Assembly (NCBI GenBank): GCA_017534815.1
Contig: JAFXVS010000021.1
Location: 1-63,487 of the forward strand
From: Bacteroidaceae bacterium
GTDB lineage: Bacteria > Bacteroidota > Bacteroidia > Bacteroidales > Bacteroidaceae
Reading direction: 5' to 3'
DNA length: 63,487 nt
A model generated the notes under the pieces. It had not been told where the DNA came from. It saw only the letters and a list, made by a program, of their open reading frames with translations, and made no database searches. Positions 1 to 10,678 of this stretch are shown here, piece after piece (the first letter of the stretch is position 1; each line of letters starts with the position of its first letter). The position numbers and the translations under genes are program-made.

Positions 1-1
1 C

Positions 2-76
2 TCGGGGCAGATTTACTTGTTGTTCCGCATGAGGGACGAACTGCTGAAACAGAATAAAGTGACAGGCGAGAAGTGA
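2..76 (+). CDS. C-terminal end of an unidentified protein (partial)
   Basis: An open frame enters from the left edge and stops at TGA 74-76, giving 24 residues ending LLKQNKVTGEK. The stop codon is followed at once by a hairpin and a T run, which supports a real gene end. The fragment is too short to name, and its 5' part lies outside the window. Confidence 0.5.
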   Translation, partial: SGQIYLLFRMRDELLKQNKVTGEK

Positions 77-96
77 TGTGCTTCCCGCCTGTTTTT
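62..96 (+). terminator. Intrinsic terminator overlapping the stop codon of the partial gene
   Basis: The 12-base arms 62-73 and 81-92 pair with one A-C mismatch around a 7-base loop, and a TTTTT run follows at 92-96. The left arm includes the last codons of the partial gene, so the stop codon falls at the base of the loop. It may also help to terminate ksgA from the other side. Confidence 0.75.
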
Positions 97-124
97 ATGA
101 TAGTTACCGATATGTGTCGAAAAG

Positions 125-916
125 TTATGCCTTGCTGTTGAGTTCCGCCTCCACTCGGTTGGTGAGGTCGATGTAGTCCTGTACGGAGAGTTGTTCAGGG
201 CGTTGGGTGAAGAGGGAATCGGCAAGCATGGGGGAGTCTTTACCGAGAATCTGCTTCATGCCGTTGCGCATCATCTTGCGTCGCATGGTGAAGACGGTCT
301 TGACGATGCGTCGGAAGAGTTGCTCGTCACATCCTAAAGTCTGCTTGTTGTTACGGGTGAGACGGATGACGGCGCTCTTCACCTTGGGTGGAGGATTGAA
401 CACGTTCTCATGTACGGTAAAGAGATATTCCACATCGTACCAAGCCTGTATGAGCACACTCAGCACCCCATAGGTCTTGCCGCCAGGATTGGCTGCCATA
501 CGTTCTGCCACTTCCTTCTGAATCATGCCTGTGCAGCAGGGGATGAGGTCGCGGTTCTCCACCATCTTGAAAAAGATCTGCGAGGAGATGTTGTAGGGGT
601 AGTTGCCCGTGAGGACAAAAGGTTTGCCGTCGAACACCTCCTGCAAGTCCATCTTCAGAAAATCCCCTTCGATGATATTGTCCCCCAGTTCGGGGAAATG
701 CTCGTGCAGATAAGGGACGGAATCGAAGTCAATCTCGACCACTTTGAAGGGACGTTGCTTGGGGATGATATATTGGGTCAAGACACCCATGCCGGGACCC
801 ACTTCGAGGATGGGAATGTCTGGGCATGCGTCCACCGTATTTGCAATCCGTTGCGCTACACTGAGGTCGGTGAGGAAATGTTGACCCAGAAATTTCTTCG
901 GTTTTATGCTGTCCAT
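125..916 (-). CDS. ksgA: 16S rRNA (adenine1518-N6/adenine1519-N6)-dimethyltransferase KsgA
   Basis: The 263-residue product is a SAM-dependent methyltransferase that dimethylates two adjacent adenines in the 3' hairpin of 16S rRNA during small-subunit maturation. It carries the KsgA N-terminal FLGQHFL motif (residues 9-15), the SAM loop EVGPGMGVLT (38-47), the acidic EID (61-63) and the catalytic GNYPYNISS motif (104-112). Length is normal for the family. A longer frame runs 20 codons upstream, but that extension (rich in F, H and T) is not family-like, so the start is placed at MDSIKPKKFLGQHF. The gene diverges from the flippase-like gene, with a minus-strand TAACTTTG box at 1007-1014. Confidence 0.95.
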   Translation of the reverse strand: MDSIKPKKFLGQHFLTDLSVAQRIANTVDACPDIPILEVGPGMGVLTQYIIPKQRPFKVVEIDFDSVPYLHEHFPELGDNIIEGDFLKMDLQEVFDGKPFVLTGNYPYNISSQIFFKMVENRDLIPCCTGMIQKEVAERMAANPGGKTYGVLSVLIQAWYDVEYLFTVHENVFNPPPKVKSAVIRLTRNNKQTLGCDEQLFRRIVKTVFTMRRKMMRNGMKQILGKDSPMLADSLFTQRPEQLSVQDYIDLTNRVEAELNSKA

Positions 917-960
917 GAAAAAAAATGTCGTTGATGAATGTTGAATTATGAATAATTTCG

Positions 961-968
961 TAACTTTG
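961..968 (+). promoter_or_regulatory. Bacteroidota -7 box for the flippase-like gene
   Basis: TAACTTTG matches TAnnTTTG, and TTG at 941-943 is a possible -33 element (17-bp spacing, slightly short). It lies about 58 bases before the start of the downstream plus-strand gene. Confidence 0.5.
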
Positions 969-1006
969 TGCTGCAAAAACGCTCAAGCTTGAAACGCTTC
1001 GCGCTG

Positions 1007-1014
1007 CAAAGTTA
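1007..1014 (-). promoter_or_regulatory. Bacteroidota -7 box for ksgA
   Basis: Read on the minus strand this is TAACTTTG. TTG at 1035-1037 (minus strand) with 20-bp spacing is a possible -33 element. It would place the ksgA -33 region inside the first codons of the divergent gene, so the two promoters overlap. Confidence 0.45.
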
Positions 1015-1026
1015 CAACTTTTCTTG

Positions 1027-2013
1027 ATGAACAGCAACAAAACACTCAAAAAGGCGATTAATATTGCCATACCATTTGTGTTAGGTGGCGGCATTCTGTG
1101 GTGGATGTATCGCGACACGGATTTTCATGCGATGGAGGAAACGCTTCTGCATGAGATGGATTGGGGCTGGATGCTCTTCTCGCTGGTGTTTGGTGTGACG
1201 GCGCAGATGTTTCGTGGCATCCGCTGGAAACAGACGCTGGAACCGATGGGTGAGCATCCTCGCATGATGGACTGCATCCATGCGGTGTTCATCTCCTATG
1301 CCTCCAGCCTGATTATCCCTCGAAGTGGGGAACTGAGCCGCTGTGGCATCTTGGCGCGATATGACGGGACATCGTTCCTGAAGGCGTTGGGTACAGTGGT
1401 GACGGAGCGTGTGATTGACTCGCTGCTCATCCTGTTCATCACGCTGGCGGTCATCCTGTCGCAGGTGCCTATCTTCAGTTCGTTCTTCAATCAGACGGGC
1501 ACCAACATCGGCGATGTCCTCAGAGGATTCACCACGACGGGTTATATTGTGACAGCCATCTGTCTGGTCATCACGCTGGTGTTCCTTTGGCTGCTGATGA
1601 AGCGGTTCACGTTCATGGAGAAGATCAAGGACATGGTGAACAAGGTGAAGGAGGGCATCCTGTCGCTGAGGGGCGTGGAACACAAGGGACTCTTTGTGTT
1701 TTATACCTTGGCTATCTGGGTCAGCTACTTCCTCCATTACTGGATTACCTTCAAGTGCTTCGACTTCACGGAGAACCTCAGTTTCACAGTCGCCATCGTG
1801 AGCTTCATCGTGGGCAGCATCTCCGTGATTGTGCCTACTCCCAATGGGGCAGGACCTTGGCACTTTGCTGTGAAGACCATCCTCATCCTCTATGGATTGG
1901 CAGACACGGATGCCGTGACCTTCGTGCTGATTGTCCACACCATCCAGACTGCTTTGGTCCCTCTCTTGGGCATCTTCTCGCTGGTGGCGTTAGGAGTGAG
2001 AGGGAAGAGATGA
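1027..2013 (+). CDS. Lysylphosphatidylglycerol synthase TM region / YbhN-like flippase-family membrane protein
   Basis: The 328-residue integral membrane protein has about eight hydrophobic segments, beginning with AIPFVLGGGILWWMY near residue 12. Its layout matches the LPG_synthase_TM / UPF0104 (YbhN, AglD) family. Members flip or transfer lipids or act beside glycosyltransferases. The family signature region FRGIRWK, SLIIPRSGELSR and VPTPNGAGPWHF is visible. No soluble LPG synthase domain follows, so it is the membrane part only. A TTG lies one codon upstream, but the ATG at 1027 is the simpler start. pepD follows 36 bases downstream and may be co-transcribed. The exact substrate cannot be told from sequence. 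Confidence 0.8.
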   Translation: MNSNKTLKKAINIAIPFVLGGGILWWMYRDTDFHAMEETLLHEMDWGWMLFSLVFGVTAQMFRGIRWKQTLEPMGEHPRMMDCIHAVFISYASSLIIPRSGELSRCGILARYDGTSFLKALGTVVTERVIDSLLILFITLAVILSQVPIFSSFFNQTGTNIGDVLRGFTTTGYIVTAICLVITLVFLWLLMKRFTFMEKIKDMVNKVKEGILSLRGVEHKGLFVFYTLAIWVSYFLHYWITFKCFDFTENLSFTVAIVSFIVGSISVIVPTPNGAGPWHFAVKTILILYGLADTDAVTFVLIVHTIQTALVPLLGIFSLVALGVRGKR

Positions 2014-2049
2014 TAAAGACAACAGTTATTCATAAAAAAATAGAAGACG

Positions 2050-3516
2050 ATGAATCCAATTGAAGAACTTTCCCCAAAAGGTGTGTGGAAAAATTTCTAC
2101 GCACTCACTCAGATTCCACGTCCTTCGGGACATACGGAAAAGGTGGCACAGTTTCTGGTTGATTTTGCCAAGCAACATGGTGCTGAAGCGTATATCGATG
2201 AGGCTGGCAATGTGGTGGTGAAGAAGGGTGCCACGTCTGGGTATGAAGACCGTGCCACCACTGTGCTGCAGGCACACATGGACATGGTGCCCCAGAAGAC
2301 CAAAGGCTGTCCCCACAATTTCGAGACAGACCCTTTGGATGTGTATATCGATGGTGAGTGGGTGACAGCTCGCGACACGACCTTAGGTGCTGATGACGGT
2401 ATGGGTGTGGCTGCTGCAATGGCGATCATCGAGGATGACACATTGGAGCATGGTCCCATCGAGGTGCTGATCACCCGTGATGAGGAGACGGGCTTGGAAG
2501 GTGCCTTCGGCTTGAAAGCTGATGAACTGGAGGGTAAGTATCTGCTGAATCTCGACTCGGAGGAGGAGGGTGAAATCACCATTGGCTGTGCTGGTGGCGT
2601 GGACATTCTTTGCCACATGCAATATCAGGAGATGAATGTGGAACCAGAGGGTATGCTCTGTTATGACATCGTTCTCAAGGGACTTCTGGGTGGTCATTCA
2701 GGCCTTGAAATTCCATTGGGTCGTGCCAACGCCAACAAGTTGATGGCGCGTCTGCTCTTTGCGGTGGTCAACACGGGCACAGCTTGGCTCTGCAGTTGGC
2801 ATGGAGGCAATATGCGCAATGCCATCCCTCGTGAGTGTGAGGCGAAAGTGCTCGTGCCCAAAGCCATGCAGGAGGAGTTCCTGGCGATGGTGGAGAAGTG
2901 CAGGCAGACCTTTGCTGAGGAATACAAGGACATCGAGACCAAGGGCTTCCTCTTGACTGCCACGCAGGTGGACGAGATACCTGCCAAGGCCATTCCCGAG
3001 GATATACAGGAGAATCTGATCAATGCTGTGCTGGCAGCACATGATGGTGTGTTGCGTTACACCCCATCCATGCCTGAACTGGTGGAGACCTCGTGCAACC
3101 TCGCCATCATCGACATTGCTGACGGCAAGGCAGAGATTATCACGCTGGCACGTTCGTCGCAGGACAGCATGAAGCAGTATCTCTGTAACCAATATATCGC
3201 CTGCTTCTCGATGGCAGGGATGGAAGTGAAGCTGGAAGGTGGCTACAGCGGTTGGCAACCCAATCCCAAGAGTCCGCTGGTGGAGATGATGTCCAGCATC
3301 TATGAGAAGATGTATGGCAAACGTCCTGTGGTGGGTGCCTGTCATGCAGGACTGGAGTGCGGTATCATCGGCGTGAACTACCCAGAGATGGATATGGCCA
3401 GTTATGGTCCCACATTGGTGAGTCCCCACACCCCCAACGAAGCCTGTCTCATCTCGAGCGTTGAGCGCTTCTACAACTTTACACTTGAAATATTAAAGAA
3501 CATTCCAAAACGATAG
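2050..3516 (+). CDS. pepD: Aminoacyl-histidine dipeptidase (M20C peptidase)
   Basis: The 488-residue product is a cytosolic zinc dipeptidase of family M20C, hydrolysing Xaa-His and other dipeptides. Visible metal and catalytic sites are HMD (H76, D78), GADDGMG (D115/D116), the general-base pair DEE (E145/E146), DSEEEG (D169) and a late HAGLECG motif supplying the last His ligand. GGHSGLEI belongs to the lid/dimerisation domain. Length matches the family. The start ATG is preceded by an A-rich leader. A MerR-family gene begins 5 bases after the stop, so the two are probably one transcript. Confidence 0.93.
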   Translation: MNPIEELSPKGVWKNFYALTQIPRPSGHTEKVAQFLVDFAKQHGAEAYIDEAGNVVVKKGATSGYEDRATTVLQAHMDMVPQKTKGCPHNFETDPLDVYIDGEWVTARDTTLGADDGMGVAAAMAIIEDDTLEHGPIEVLITRDEETGLEGAFGLKADELEGKYLLNLDSEEEGEITIGCAGGVDILCHMQYQEMNVEPEGMLCYDIVLKGLLGGHSGLEIPLGRANANKLMARLLFAVVNTGTAWLCSWHGGNMRNAIPRECEAKVLVPKAMQEEFLAMVEKCRQTFAEEYKDIETKGFLLTATQVDEIPAKAIPEDIQENLINAVLAAHDGVLRYTPSMPELVETSCNLAIIDIADGKAEIITLARSSQDSMKQYLCNQYIACFSMAGMEVKLEGGYSGWQPNPKSPLVEMMSSIYEKMYGKRPVVGACHAGLECGIIGVNYPEMDMASYGPTLVSPHTPNEACLISSVERFYNFTLEILKNIPKR

Positions 3517-3521
3517 ACACT

Positions 3522-3872
3522 ATGGCACTGAACAAAAACAAAGACTTGAAACTTTACTACAGCATCAGCGAGGTGGCTCAGATGTTCAACGTGACAGAGA
3601 CCCTCCTGCGCTTTTGGGAAAAAGAATTCCCAACCATCAAGCCTCAGAAGGCTGGTCGAGGCATCCGTCAGTACACCAAGGCCGACATCGAGCAGGTGAG
3701 GCTCGTCTATCACCTGGTGAAGGAGCGTGGCATGACCTTGCAGGGCGCACGCGACACCATCAGACGTGACAAGAGCAAGACCGTGAACCGCAACATCGAA
3801 GTGATCGAAAAACTGAAAGACATCCGCTCCCAGTTGCAAACCATCGGCAAAGAACTGAACGGACTGGTGTAA
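3522..3872 (+). CDS. MerR-family transcriptional regulator
   Basis: The 116-residue protein has an N-terminal MerR winged helix: YYSISEVAQMFNVTETLLRFWEKEFP at residues 12-37, then the wing GIRQYTKADIEQVRLV. A short coiled-coil helix forms the C-terminus. No effector-binding domain or cysteine cluster is present, so the signal is unknown. This compact form is common in Bacteroidota and its targets are not known. It sits 5 bases downstream of pepD. Confidence 0.85.
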   Translation: MALNKNKDLKLYYSISEVAQMFNVTETLLRFWEKEFPTIKPQKAGRGIRQYTKADIEQVRLVYHLVKERGMTLQGARDTIRRDKSKTVNRNIEVIEKLKDIRSQLQTIGKELNGLV

Positions 3873-3900
3873 CTCATTAAAGTTCTCCATTGTATTTTCT

Positions 3901-3945
3901 GGTCGCATTCGCTCAAAATCGGCAGAAAATCTAAGTCAAAATCTT
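3901..3945. repeat. Dispersed 45-bp repeat, copy A
   Basis: Bases 3901-3945 are almost identical to 63244-63287 near the other end of the window; the first 21 bases match exactly and the rest differ by one gap and two substitutions. This copy covers the last codons, stop codon and 3' flank of the minus-strand methyltransferase gene. Confidence 0.8.
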
Positions 3946-4254
3946 TTCCTCTTCCAGCATCTTGCGCTTTTTCTCTATCATTTCTCCAGTACGTTGACCA
4001 TGAAAACCTCCGAGGGTGCCGTTACTGGCAATAACACGATGGCAAGGGACATCGGGGGCGAAGGGATTGCGCTTGAGGGCTTGTCCCACAGCTTGAGCAC
4101 TTCGACAACCGATGCGACGTGCAAGTTCGCCGTAGGTGATGGTTTCGCCACGAGGCACACGGAGAAGCTCCAGATAGACGCGGCGTTGAAAGTTGGTGAT
4201 GTGGGTGTCAACGAGTACTCTTTGACGAATCTGCGAGATGTCAGACGTTATCAT
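3931..4254 (-). CDS. Methylated-DNA-[protein]-cysteine S-methyltransferase, short Ogt/ATL-type
   Basis: The 107-residue product is just the DNA-binding/catalytic domain of the O6-alkylguanine repair family. The active-site PCHRV motif is intact (Cys71), preceded by the helix-turn-helix region TITYGELARRIGC and followed by GTLGGFHGQ. The cysteine accepts the alkyl group, so it should be a true methyltransferase and not an ATL protein, which has Trp there. The N-terminal ribonuclease-like domain of full Ogt is missing, as in other short members. The final residues KILT and the stop codon lie inside a dispersed repeat. Confidence 0.85.
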   Translation of the reverse strand: MITSDISQIRQRVLVDTHITNFQRRVYLELLRVPRGETITYGELARRIGCRSAQAVGQALKRNPFAPDVPCHRVIASNGTLGGFHGQRTGEMIEKKRKMLEEEKILT

Positions 4255-4334
4255 AAGGGTTGATATTCAGCTTTGTATTGAGCGTTGATAATGTTTCGTA
4301 CAAGAATAGTTCTATAAAATATTTTACAGATGAG

Positions 4335-4369
4335 AAAGAGGGTGTGTCGATTGACAAACCCTCCTCTTT
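4335..4369 (-). terminator. Hairpin downstream of the DUF349 gene
   Basis: The arms AAAGAGGGTGTGTC and GACAAACCCTCCTCTTT pair with one bulge and one mismatch around GATT. The hairpin lies about 25 bases past the DUF349 stop. T-rich tracts flank both sides but no strong T run follows immediately, so it is a moderate candidate for the operon end. Confidence 0.5.
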
Positions 4370-4392
4370 GTATTACTATTTTGTATGTTCGA

Positions 4393-6288
4393 TTATTCGT
4401 CGAGCGCTTTCAGTTTGGCCTTGACTTCTTCCTTGTCGGCCTTGAGCTTCTCCATCTTACGGTTCAGTTCCTCGATGAGGGAGTTGCCCTGCTTGGACTT
4501 GCTGCTGAGGGTGAGGAAGCCGAGGTTGTTCTCGTAGGTCTTGATCTCATTGCTGAGGATGTCGAGCTGACGAAGCAGGCGTGAACGGACATCATTGCCG
4601 TTGCCACCCTTGATGCTCTCCTTGAAGCGGTCGATGCGACGTTTGGCGGCATGTTCGTTGGCATAGCCGTAGAGACGATCCATCTGTTCGCGGAGGAGCT
4701 TGTAGAGTTTGTCTTTCTCCTTGAATGGCACATGACCAATCTGGTTCCACTCTTCCTGAGCTTCACGGAGTTTGGTGCGCAGGTCACCTTCGAACTCTTC
4801 AGGAACGATGGCTGCTAAGGTGTCGATGATGGCACGCTTCTTCTCCATGTTGCTCTGCTGTTCGCTGTGTACGTCCTTGTTGGCCTCCTTCTTGGCGGCG
4901 AAGAAAGCATCGCAGGCTGTGTTGAAGCGTTCCCAAATCTGGTCGCTGTATTTCTTGGGCACGCTGCCAATCTCCTTCCACTTCTTCTGAAGTTCGACGA
5001 GGGCATCAGTCGTGGCCTTCCAGTCTGTGCTGTCCTTCAGTGCCTCAGCCTGCTCGACCAGTTCGAGCTTGAGGGCGTAGTTCTGGTTGAGGGTGTCGCG
5101 TACACTCTGGAAATAGGTGTTCTTGCTGGTGAAGAAGTTGTCGCAAGCGGCACGGAAACGCTCGAAGATCTTGGTGTTCATCTTCTGGGGCGCATAACCG
5201 ATGGTTCTCCACTCTGCCTGCAAGGCTGTCACCTTCTCTGAAAGGGCGTTCCAATCAGCAAAGGTCTTCAGTTCGTCGAGGTTGAAGCCTTCAATGGTTT
5301 CGCAGATGGCGGTCTTCTTGGCCAGATTCTCCTCCTCCTTCTGCTTGCGTGCCTCGAAGAACTCCTGATGACGCTTGTTGATGACGGTGGAGGCATCCTT
5401 GAAGCGGTTCCAAATCTCTTCACGCAGGTCGCTGGCTACAGGTCCCGTCTCACGGAAGTCCTGATGGAGTTGCTGCAATTTGCGGAAGGCGACAATGATG
5501 TCAGTCTCCTCTGTCAGTTTCTCGGCAGCCTCGCAGAGGGCAGTCTTGCGTTCCAGGTTCTTCTTGAAGTCATAGGCACGCAGTTCGTTGCTCAGTTTGA
5601 GGGTGTCGTAGAAGGCCTCGACAGCCTGCTGATAAGTTTTCCAAAGGGCAGTGGCCTTGTCGGCAGGCACTTCCTTGATGTCGTTCCACTGCTGCTGCAA
5701 GTCCTTGAAGTCATTGTAGCCGCGATTGATCTCGTCTGGATTCTCCGTGAGTGTCTTTATCTTGTCGATGATCTCGAGTTTCTTCTGATAGTTTGCCTCG
5801 CGTTCCTGTTCCAGTGCTGCAGCAGCTGCTGCACGTTTCTCACGGATGGCAGCCATCAATTCCTTGAAGGCAGTCTCTTCTGGGTCTGGCTCTGGAGCAT
5901 ACTCCTCGGCAGCACCTCCTTCTTCGATGAACTTCTTGTATGCGGCATCGGCTTCAGCGCGATGGATACGGTAGAAGTTGCTCTTGAGGCTGTCGAGTTC
6001 TTGGCGAGTGACCTCCTCGTCACTTTCTGAAATCTCCTTCAGTCGGTTCACGACTTCAGTCTCTGTCTCATAAGTAGCGATAGAAGTGGTAGAGGTTTCT
6101 GCCTGAGGCTCTTCGACAACTTCTTCAGCAACGGGTTCAGCAACTTCTTCGGCAACGGGTTCTGTTGCTTCTTCTGTTGTTGGCTCGGCAACGGTTGCAG
6201 ATTCTTCGACAACTGCAACAGCTTCTGTTGCGGGTTCTACTGTAGGTTCAACTACAGGTTCCTCAGTGGGGTTCTGAATTTCAGTCAT
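4393..6288 (-). CDS. DUF349 repeat protein with acidic N-terminal region
   Basis: The 631-residue, highly charged and mostly helical protein carries at least five DUF349 repeats between about residues 160 and 570. They are recognised by the recurring pattern W..IG.VP followed by iW.RF..A.D.FF. The first 75 residues are a low-complexity run rich in Glu, Pro, Val, Ala and Thr, and the C-terminus is a Lys/Glu coiled coil. No signal peptide or membrane segment is seen, so it is cytoplasmic. DUF349 proteins have no firmly established biochemical role. It is the last gene of the lptB-rsfS-ftsH-cdsA operon, 8 bases after cdsA. Confidence 0.85.
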   Translation of the reverse strand: MTEIQNPTEEPVVEPTVEPATEAVAVVEESATVAEPTTEEATEPVAEEVAEPVAEEVVEEPQAETSTTSIATYETETEVVNRLKEISESDEEVTRQELDSLKSNFYRIHRAEADAAYKKFIEEGGAAEEYAPEPDPEETAFKELMAAIREKRAAAAAALEQEREANYQKKLEIIDKIKTLTENPDEINRGYNDFKDLQQQWNDIKEVPADKATALWKTYQQAVEAFYDTLKLSNELRAYDFKKNLERKTALCEAAEKLTEETDIIVAFRKLQQLHQDFRETGPVASDLREEIWNRFKDASTVINKRHQEFFEARKQKEEENLAKKTAICETIEGFNLDELKTFADWNALSEKVTALQAEWRTIGYAPQKMNTKIFERFRAACDNFFTSKNTYFQSVRDTLNQNYALKLELVEQAEALKDSTDWKATTDALVELQKKWKEIGSVPKKYSDQIWERFNTACDAFFAAKKEANKDVHSEQQSNMEKKRAIIDTLAAIVPEEFEGDLRTKLREAQEEWNQIGHVPFKEKDKLYKLLREQMDRLYGYANEHAAKRRIDRFKESIKGGNGNDVRSRLLRQLDILSNEIKTYENNLGFLTLSSKSKQGNSLIEELNRKMEKLKADKEEVKAKLKALDE

Positions 6289-6296
6289 AGTTTTTT

Positions 6297-7153
6297 TTAA
6301 TGTATTATATTAAGCATAATTGTATAGACATAGACGACTGCCGCTGGAATGGCGAGCAGAGAGCTATCAAAGCGATCGAGCATGCCTCCATGCCCAGGAA
6401 GGATATTGCCAGAGTCCTTGATGCCCAGACGGCGCTTGAGCAGCGACTCCACAAGGTCGCCCCATGTGCCGACAATGACGGTGAGTACAGCAAGTCCAGC
6501 CCACAGGAGACGGCTCGTCGTATCGGAGAGGGTCTCAGCGAATGGGATGAAACTGGCAATGACTTGTGATGCAGCAATGGCTGTGAGGCCTCCACCGATG
6601 CTGCCCTCCCATGATTTATGGGGAGAGATGCGTGGGAAGAGGTGGTGTTTGCCCAGCCACGAACCGAAAAGGTAGGCGCCTGTGTCGCTTGCCCACAGGA
6701 AGATGAACAGGGACAGGGCGTACCAGAAATAGTAGGACACTCCAGCGGGAGTGCTGATGAAACAAAGCGTGTTCAGCGAAGCAAATGGCAGAGCGATGTA
6801 CAGCTGCGCCATAAAGGTCATGCCCCAATTCTGGATGTTCTCAGGGCGGTCGAAGTAAATCTCAGACACCAGCAGGTAGAGCATGGAAATGAGGTAGGGG
6901 ATGAACACCTCTGCCCCCATGATGTTGGTGTTGAATGCCCACACGGCAACAAAGAGATAGGCTGCTGCCACTGTGGTGATGAAACGGTTGACATGCAGGT
7001 GCATGTGCCGATTGACAATCGTAGTGAATTCCCACACCGTCAATGCTGTGATGACGGTGAAGAGAATCAGCAGAGAGTAGGGGTTGAACACGATTCCGCC
7101 CACAAGGACGATGACGAATAGTGCACCCGTGATGGCACGTATAATGAGATTCT

Positions 7154-7157
<4 letters not shown>
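6297..7157 (-). CDS. cdsA: Phosphatidate cytidylyltransferase
   Basis: The 286-residue inner-membrane enzyme makes CDP-diacylglycerol from phosphatidic acid and CTP, the branch point to all phospholipids. The diagnostic C-terminal CdsA signature is complete at residues 238-264 (SLLKRRLGIKD, then GHGGMLDRFDS). SDTGAYLFG (157-165) and ISPHKSWEG (177-185) also match. About eight hydrophobic segments are visible. Its start overlaps the ftsH stop by 4 bases (ATGA), which implies translational coupling. Confidence 0.94.
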
Positions 7158-9274
<2,117 letters not shown>

Positions 9275-9280
9275 TTCTGC

Positions 9281-9640
9281 TTAGTCAATGTCTGGAATGT
9301 CTGTGATTTCAGCGTCTTCCCAAAGGTTGTCCACATCGTAGAACTCGCGTGCGTCTGGTACGAAGATGTGTACCACCACATCGATGTAGTCGATGGCCAC
9401 CCAGAGATTGTTTCTGGTTCCGTCCAAAGCTGATGGACGTACATTCAGTTCTTTGCGTGTAAAATCGCGCACTGATTCTGTGATGGCGGCCACCTGACTG
9501 GGCGAGTTGCCTTCGCCGATGACCAGATATTTGGTGATGGTGTCGTCAATGCCTTCGAGGTTGACCACACGAATTTTCCTTCCCTTCTTCTCTTGAATGC
9601 CTGCGATGCAGGACTTTACCAACTTTTCGGTTTCTGTCAT
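9281..9640 (-). CDS. rsfS: Ribosomal silencing factor RsfS
   Basis: The 119-residue protein belongs to the RsfS/Iojap family. It binds ribosomal protein L14 on the large subunit and blocks subunit joining when nutrients run out. The conserved core is visible: ITKYLVIGEGNSPSQV, RPSALDG and WVAIDYIDVVVHIF followed by REFYDVDNLW. It lies 6 bases upstream of ftsH and 17 bases downstream of lptB, so it is an internal gene of this operon. Confidence 0.93.
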   Translation of the reverse strand: MTETEKLVKSCIAGIQEKKGRKIRVVNLEGIDDTITKYLVIGEGNSPSQVAAITESVRDFTRKELNVRPSALDGTRNNLWVAIDYIDVVVHIFVPDAREFYDVDNLWEDAEITDIPDID

Positions 9641-9657
9641 TTATATATTATATGTGT

Positions 9658-10506
9658 TTAATTTTCCTCCAACTCTTTCTTCTTCTTCTCCTCAATCATC
9701 TGGAAGTCCTTGGGGCGCAGCACGAAATTACTGCCCAAGTATTTCTCCTTGACGATGACGTTGCTGGCCAACTCTGGGGGCGTGCCCTTGAAGAGAATGC
9801 GACCTTCAAAAAGCAGATAGGCACGATCTGTGATGCAGAGTGTCTCCTGCACGTTGTGGTCTGTGATGAGGATGCCGATGTTCCTGTCCTTCAACTTCCA
9901 AACCACATATTGAATATCTTCCACTGCGATAGGGTCCACACCAGCAAAGGGCTCGTCGAGCATGATGAACTTGGGGTCGATGGCCAGACAACGTGCAATC
10001 TCACAGCGTCGTCTCTCACCACCTGAGAGCTGATTACCCTTGTTCTTCCTCACTTTCTGCAGGTTGAACTCATCCAGCAGACGTTCCAGATGCTCCCGCT
10101 GCTCATCCACTGATTTGTATTTCATCTCCAGCACCGTCATGATGTTGTCCTCCACACTCATGGTGCGAAACACACTGGCTTCCTGTGCCAGATAACCTAC
10201 ACCCTTCTTTGCACGAGTCGAGACAGGGTCTTTGGTGATTTCCTCGTCATTGATGAATACCTGACCGCTGTTAGGAACCACCAATCCCGTTGTCATGTAG
10301 AACGAGGTTGTCTTTCCTGCTCCGTTTGGTCCCAGCAACCCGACAATCTCACCTTGGCGCACACTGATAGACACGTTATTGGCCACAGTACGCTTGCCGT
10401 ACGTCTTGACCAGATTACGGGTATAGAGTGTGTTCCGTTCTGCGGAAAACTCGGGTATGTTTTCATCACCAGCGTTAGTGCTTATGGATGGTATTTTTTG
10501 CTCCAT
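9658..10506 (-). CDS. lptB: LPS export ABC transporter ATP-binding protein LptB
   Basis: The 282-residue ATPase powers lipopolysaccharide extraction from the inner membrane by LptFG. It has Walker A GPNGAGKTT (59-67), a Q-loop AQEASVF typical of LptB, the signature LSGGERRR (160-167) and Walker B LDEPFAGVDP (183-192). The product is about 40 residues longer than E. coli LptB, with a 27-residue leader and a Lys/Glu tail. It is the first gene of the five-gene minus-strand operon and diverges from mlaE. Confidence 0.94.
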   Translation of the reverse strand: MEQKIPSISTNAGDENIPEFSAERNTLYTRNLVKTYGKRTVANNVSISVRQGEIVGLLGPNGAGKTTSFYMTTGLVVPNSGQVFINDEEITKDPVSTRAKKGVGYLAQEASVFRTMSVEDNIMTVLEMKYKSVDEQREHLERLLDEFNLQKVRKNKGNQLSGGERRRCEIARCLAIDPKFIMLDEPFAGVDPIAVEDIQYVVWKLKDRNIGILITDHNVQETLCITDRAYLLFEGRILFKGTPPELASNVIVKEKYLGSNFVLRPKDFQMIEEKKKKELEEN

Positions 10507-10524
10507 ATCAATTCAAATGAGTTA

Positions 10525-10532
10525 CAAAATTA
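10525..10532 (-). promoter_or_regulatory. Bacteroidota -7 box for the lptB operon
   Basis: On the minus strand this reads TAATTTTG, matching TAnnTTTG, about 20 bases before the lptB start. No clear TTTG -33 element is seen at the usual distance. Confidence 0.4.
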
Positions 10533-10606
10533 CGAATTGTTTGTCGATTACCCACTTTCTAAATTAAAAAACTATGTTAAAAGCCGTTCTTTTTGAACAA
10601 AAATGA

Positions 10607-10614
10607 CTAATTTT
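10607..10614 (+). promoter_or_regulatory. Bacteroidota -7 box for mlaE-mlaF-topB
   Basis: TAATTTTG lies about 65 bases before the chosen mlaE start. A TTG occurs 12 bases upstream, too close for a standard -33 element, so this is a moderate call. Confidence 0.4.
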
Positions 10615-10678
10615 GCCCAGAATTTGCTGTTTATAACTCATTAAAATTGCAATAGACGTGCTTTCAATAAAGAGTGGA

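Noticed and set aside
410-934. Plus-strand open frame of 174 codons opposite ksgA
   Set aside because: It lies wholly antisense to a clear ksgA and has no recognisable domain; it is a shadow of ksgA codon use.
1081-1938. Minus-strand open frame of 285 codons opposite the flippase-like gene
   Set aside because: The product is rich in His, Arg, Gln and Asp, typical of antisense frames, and the plus strand encodes a well-formed membrane protein.
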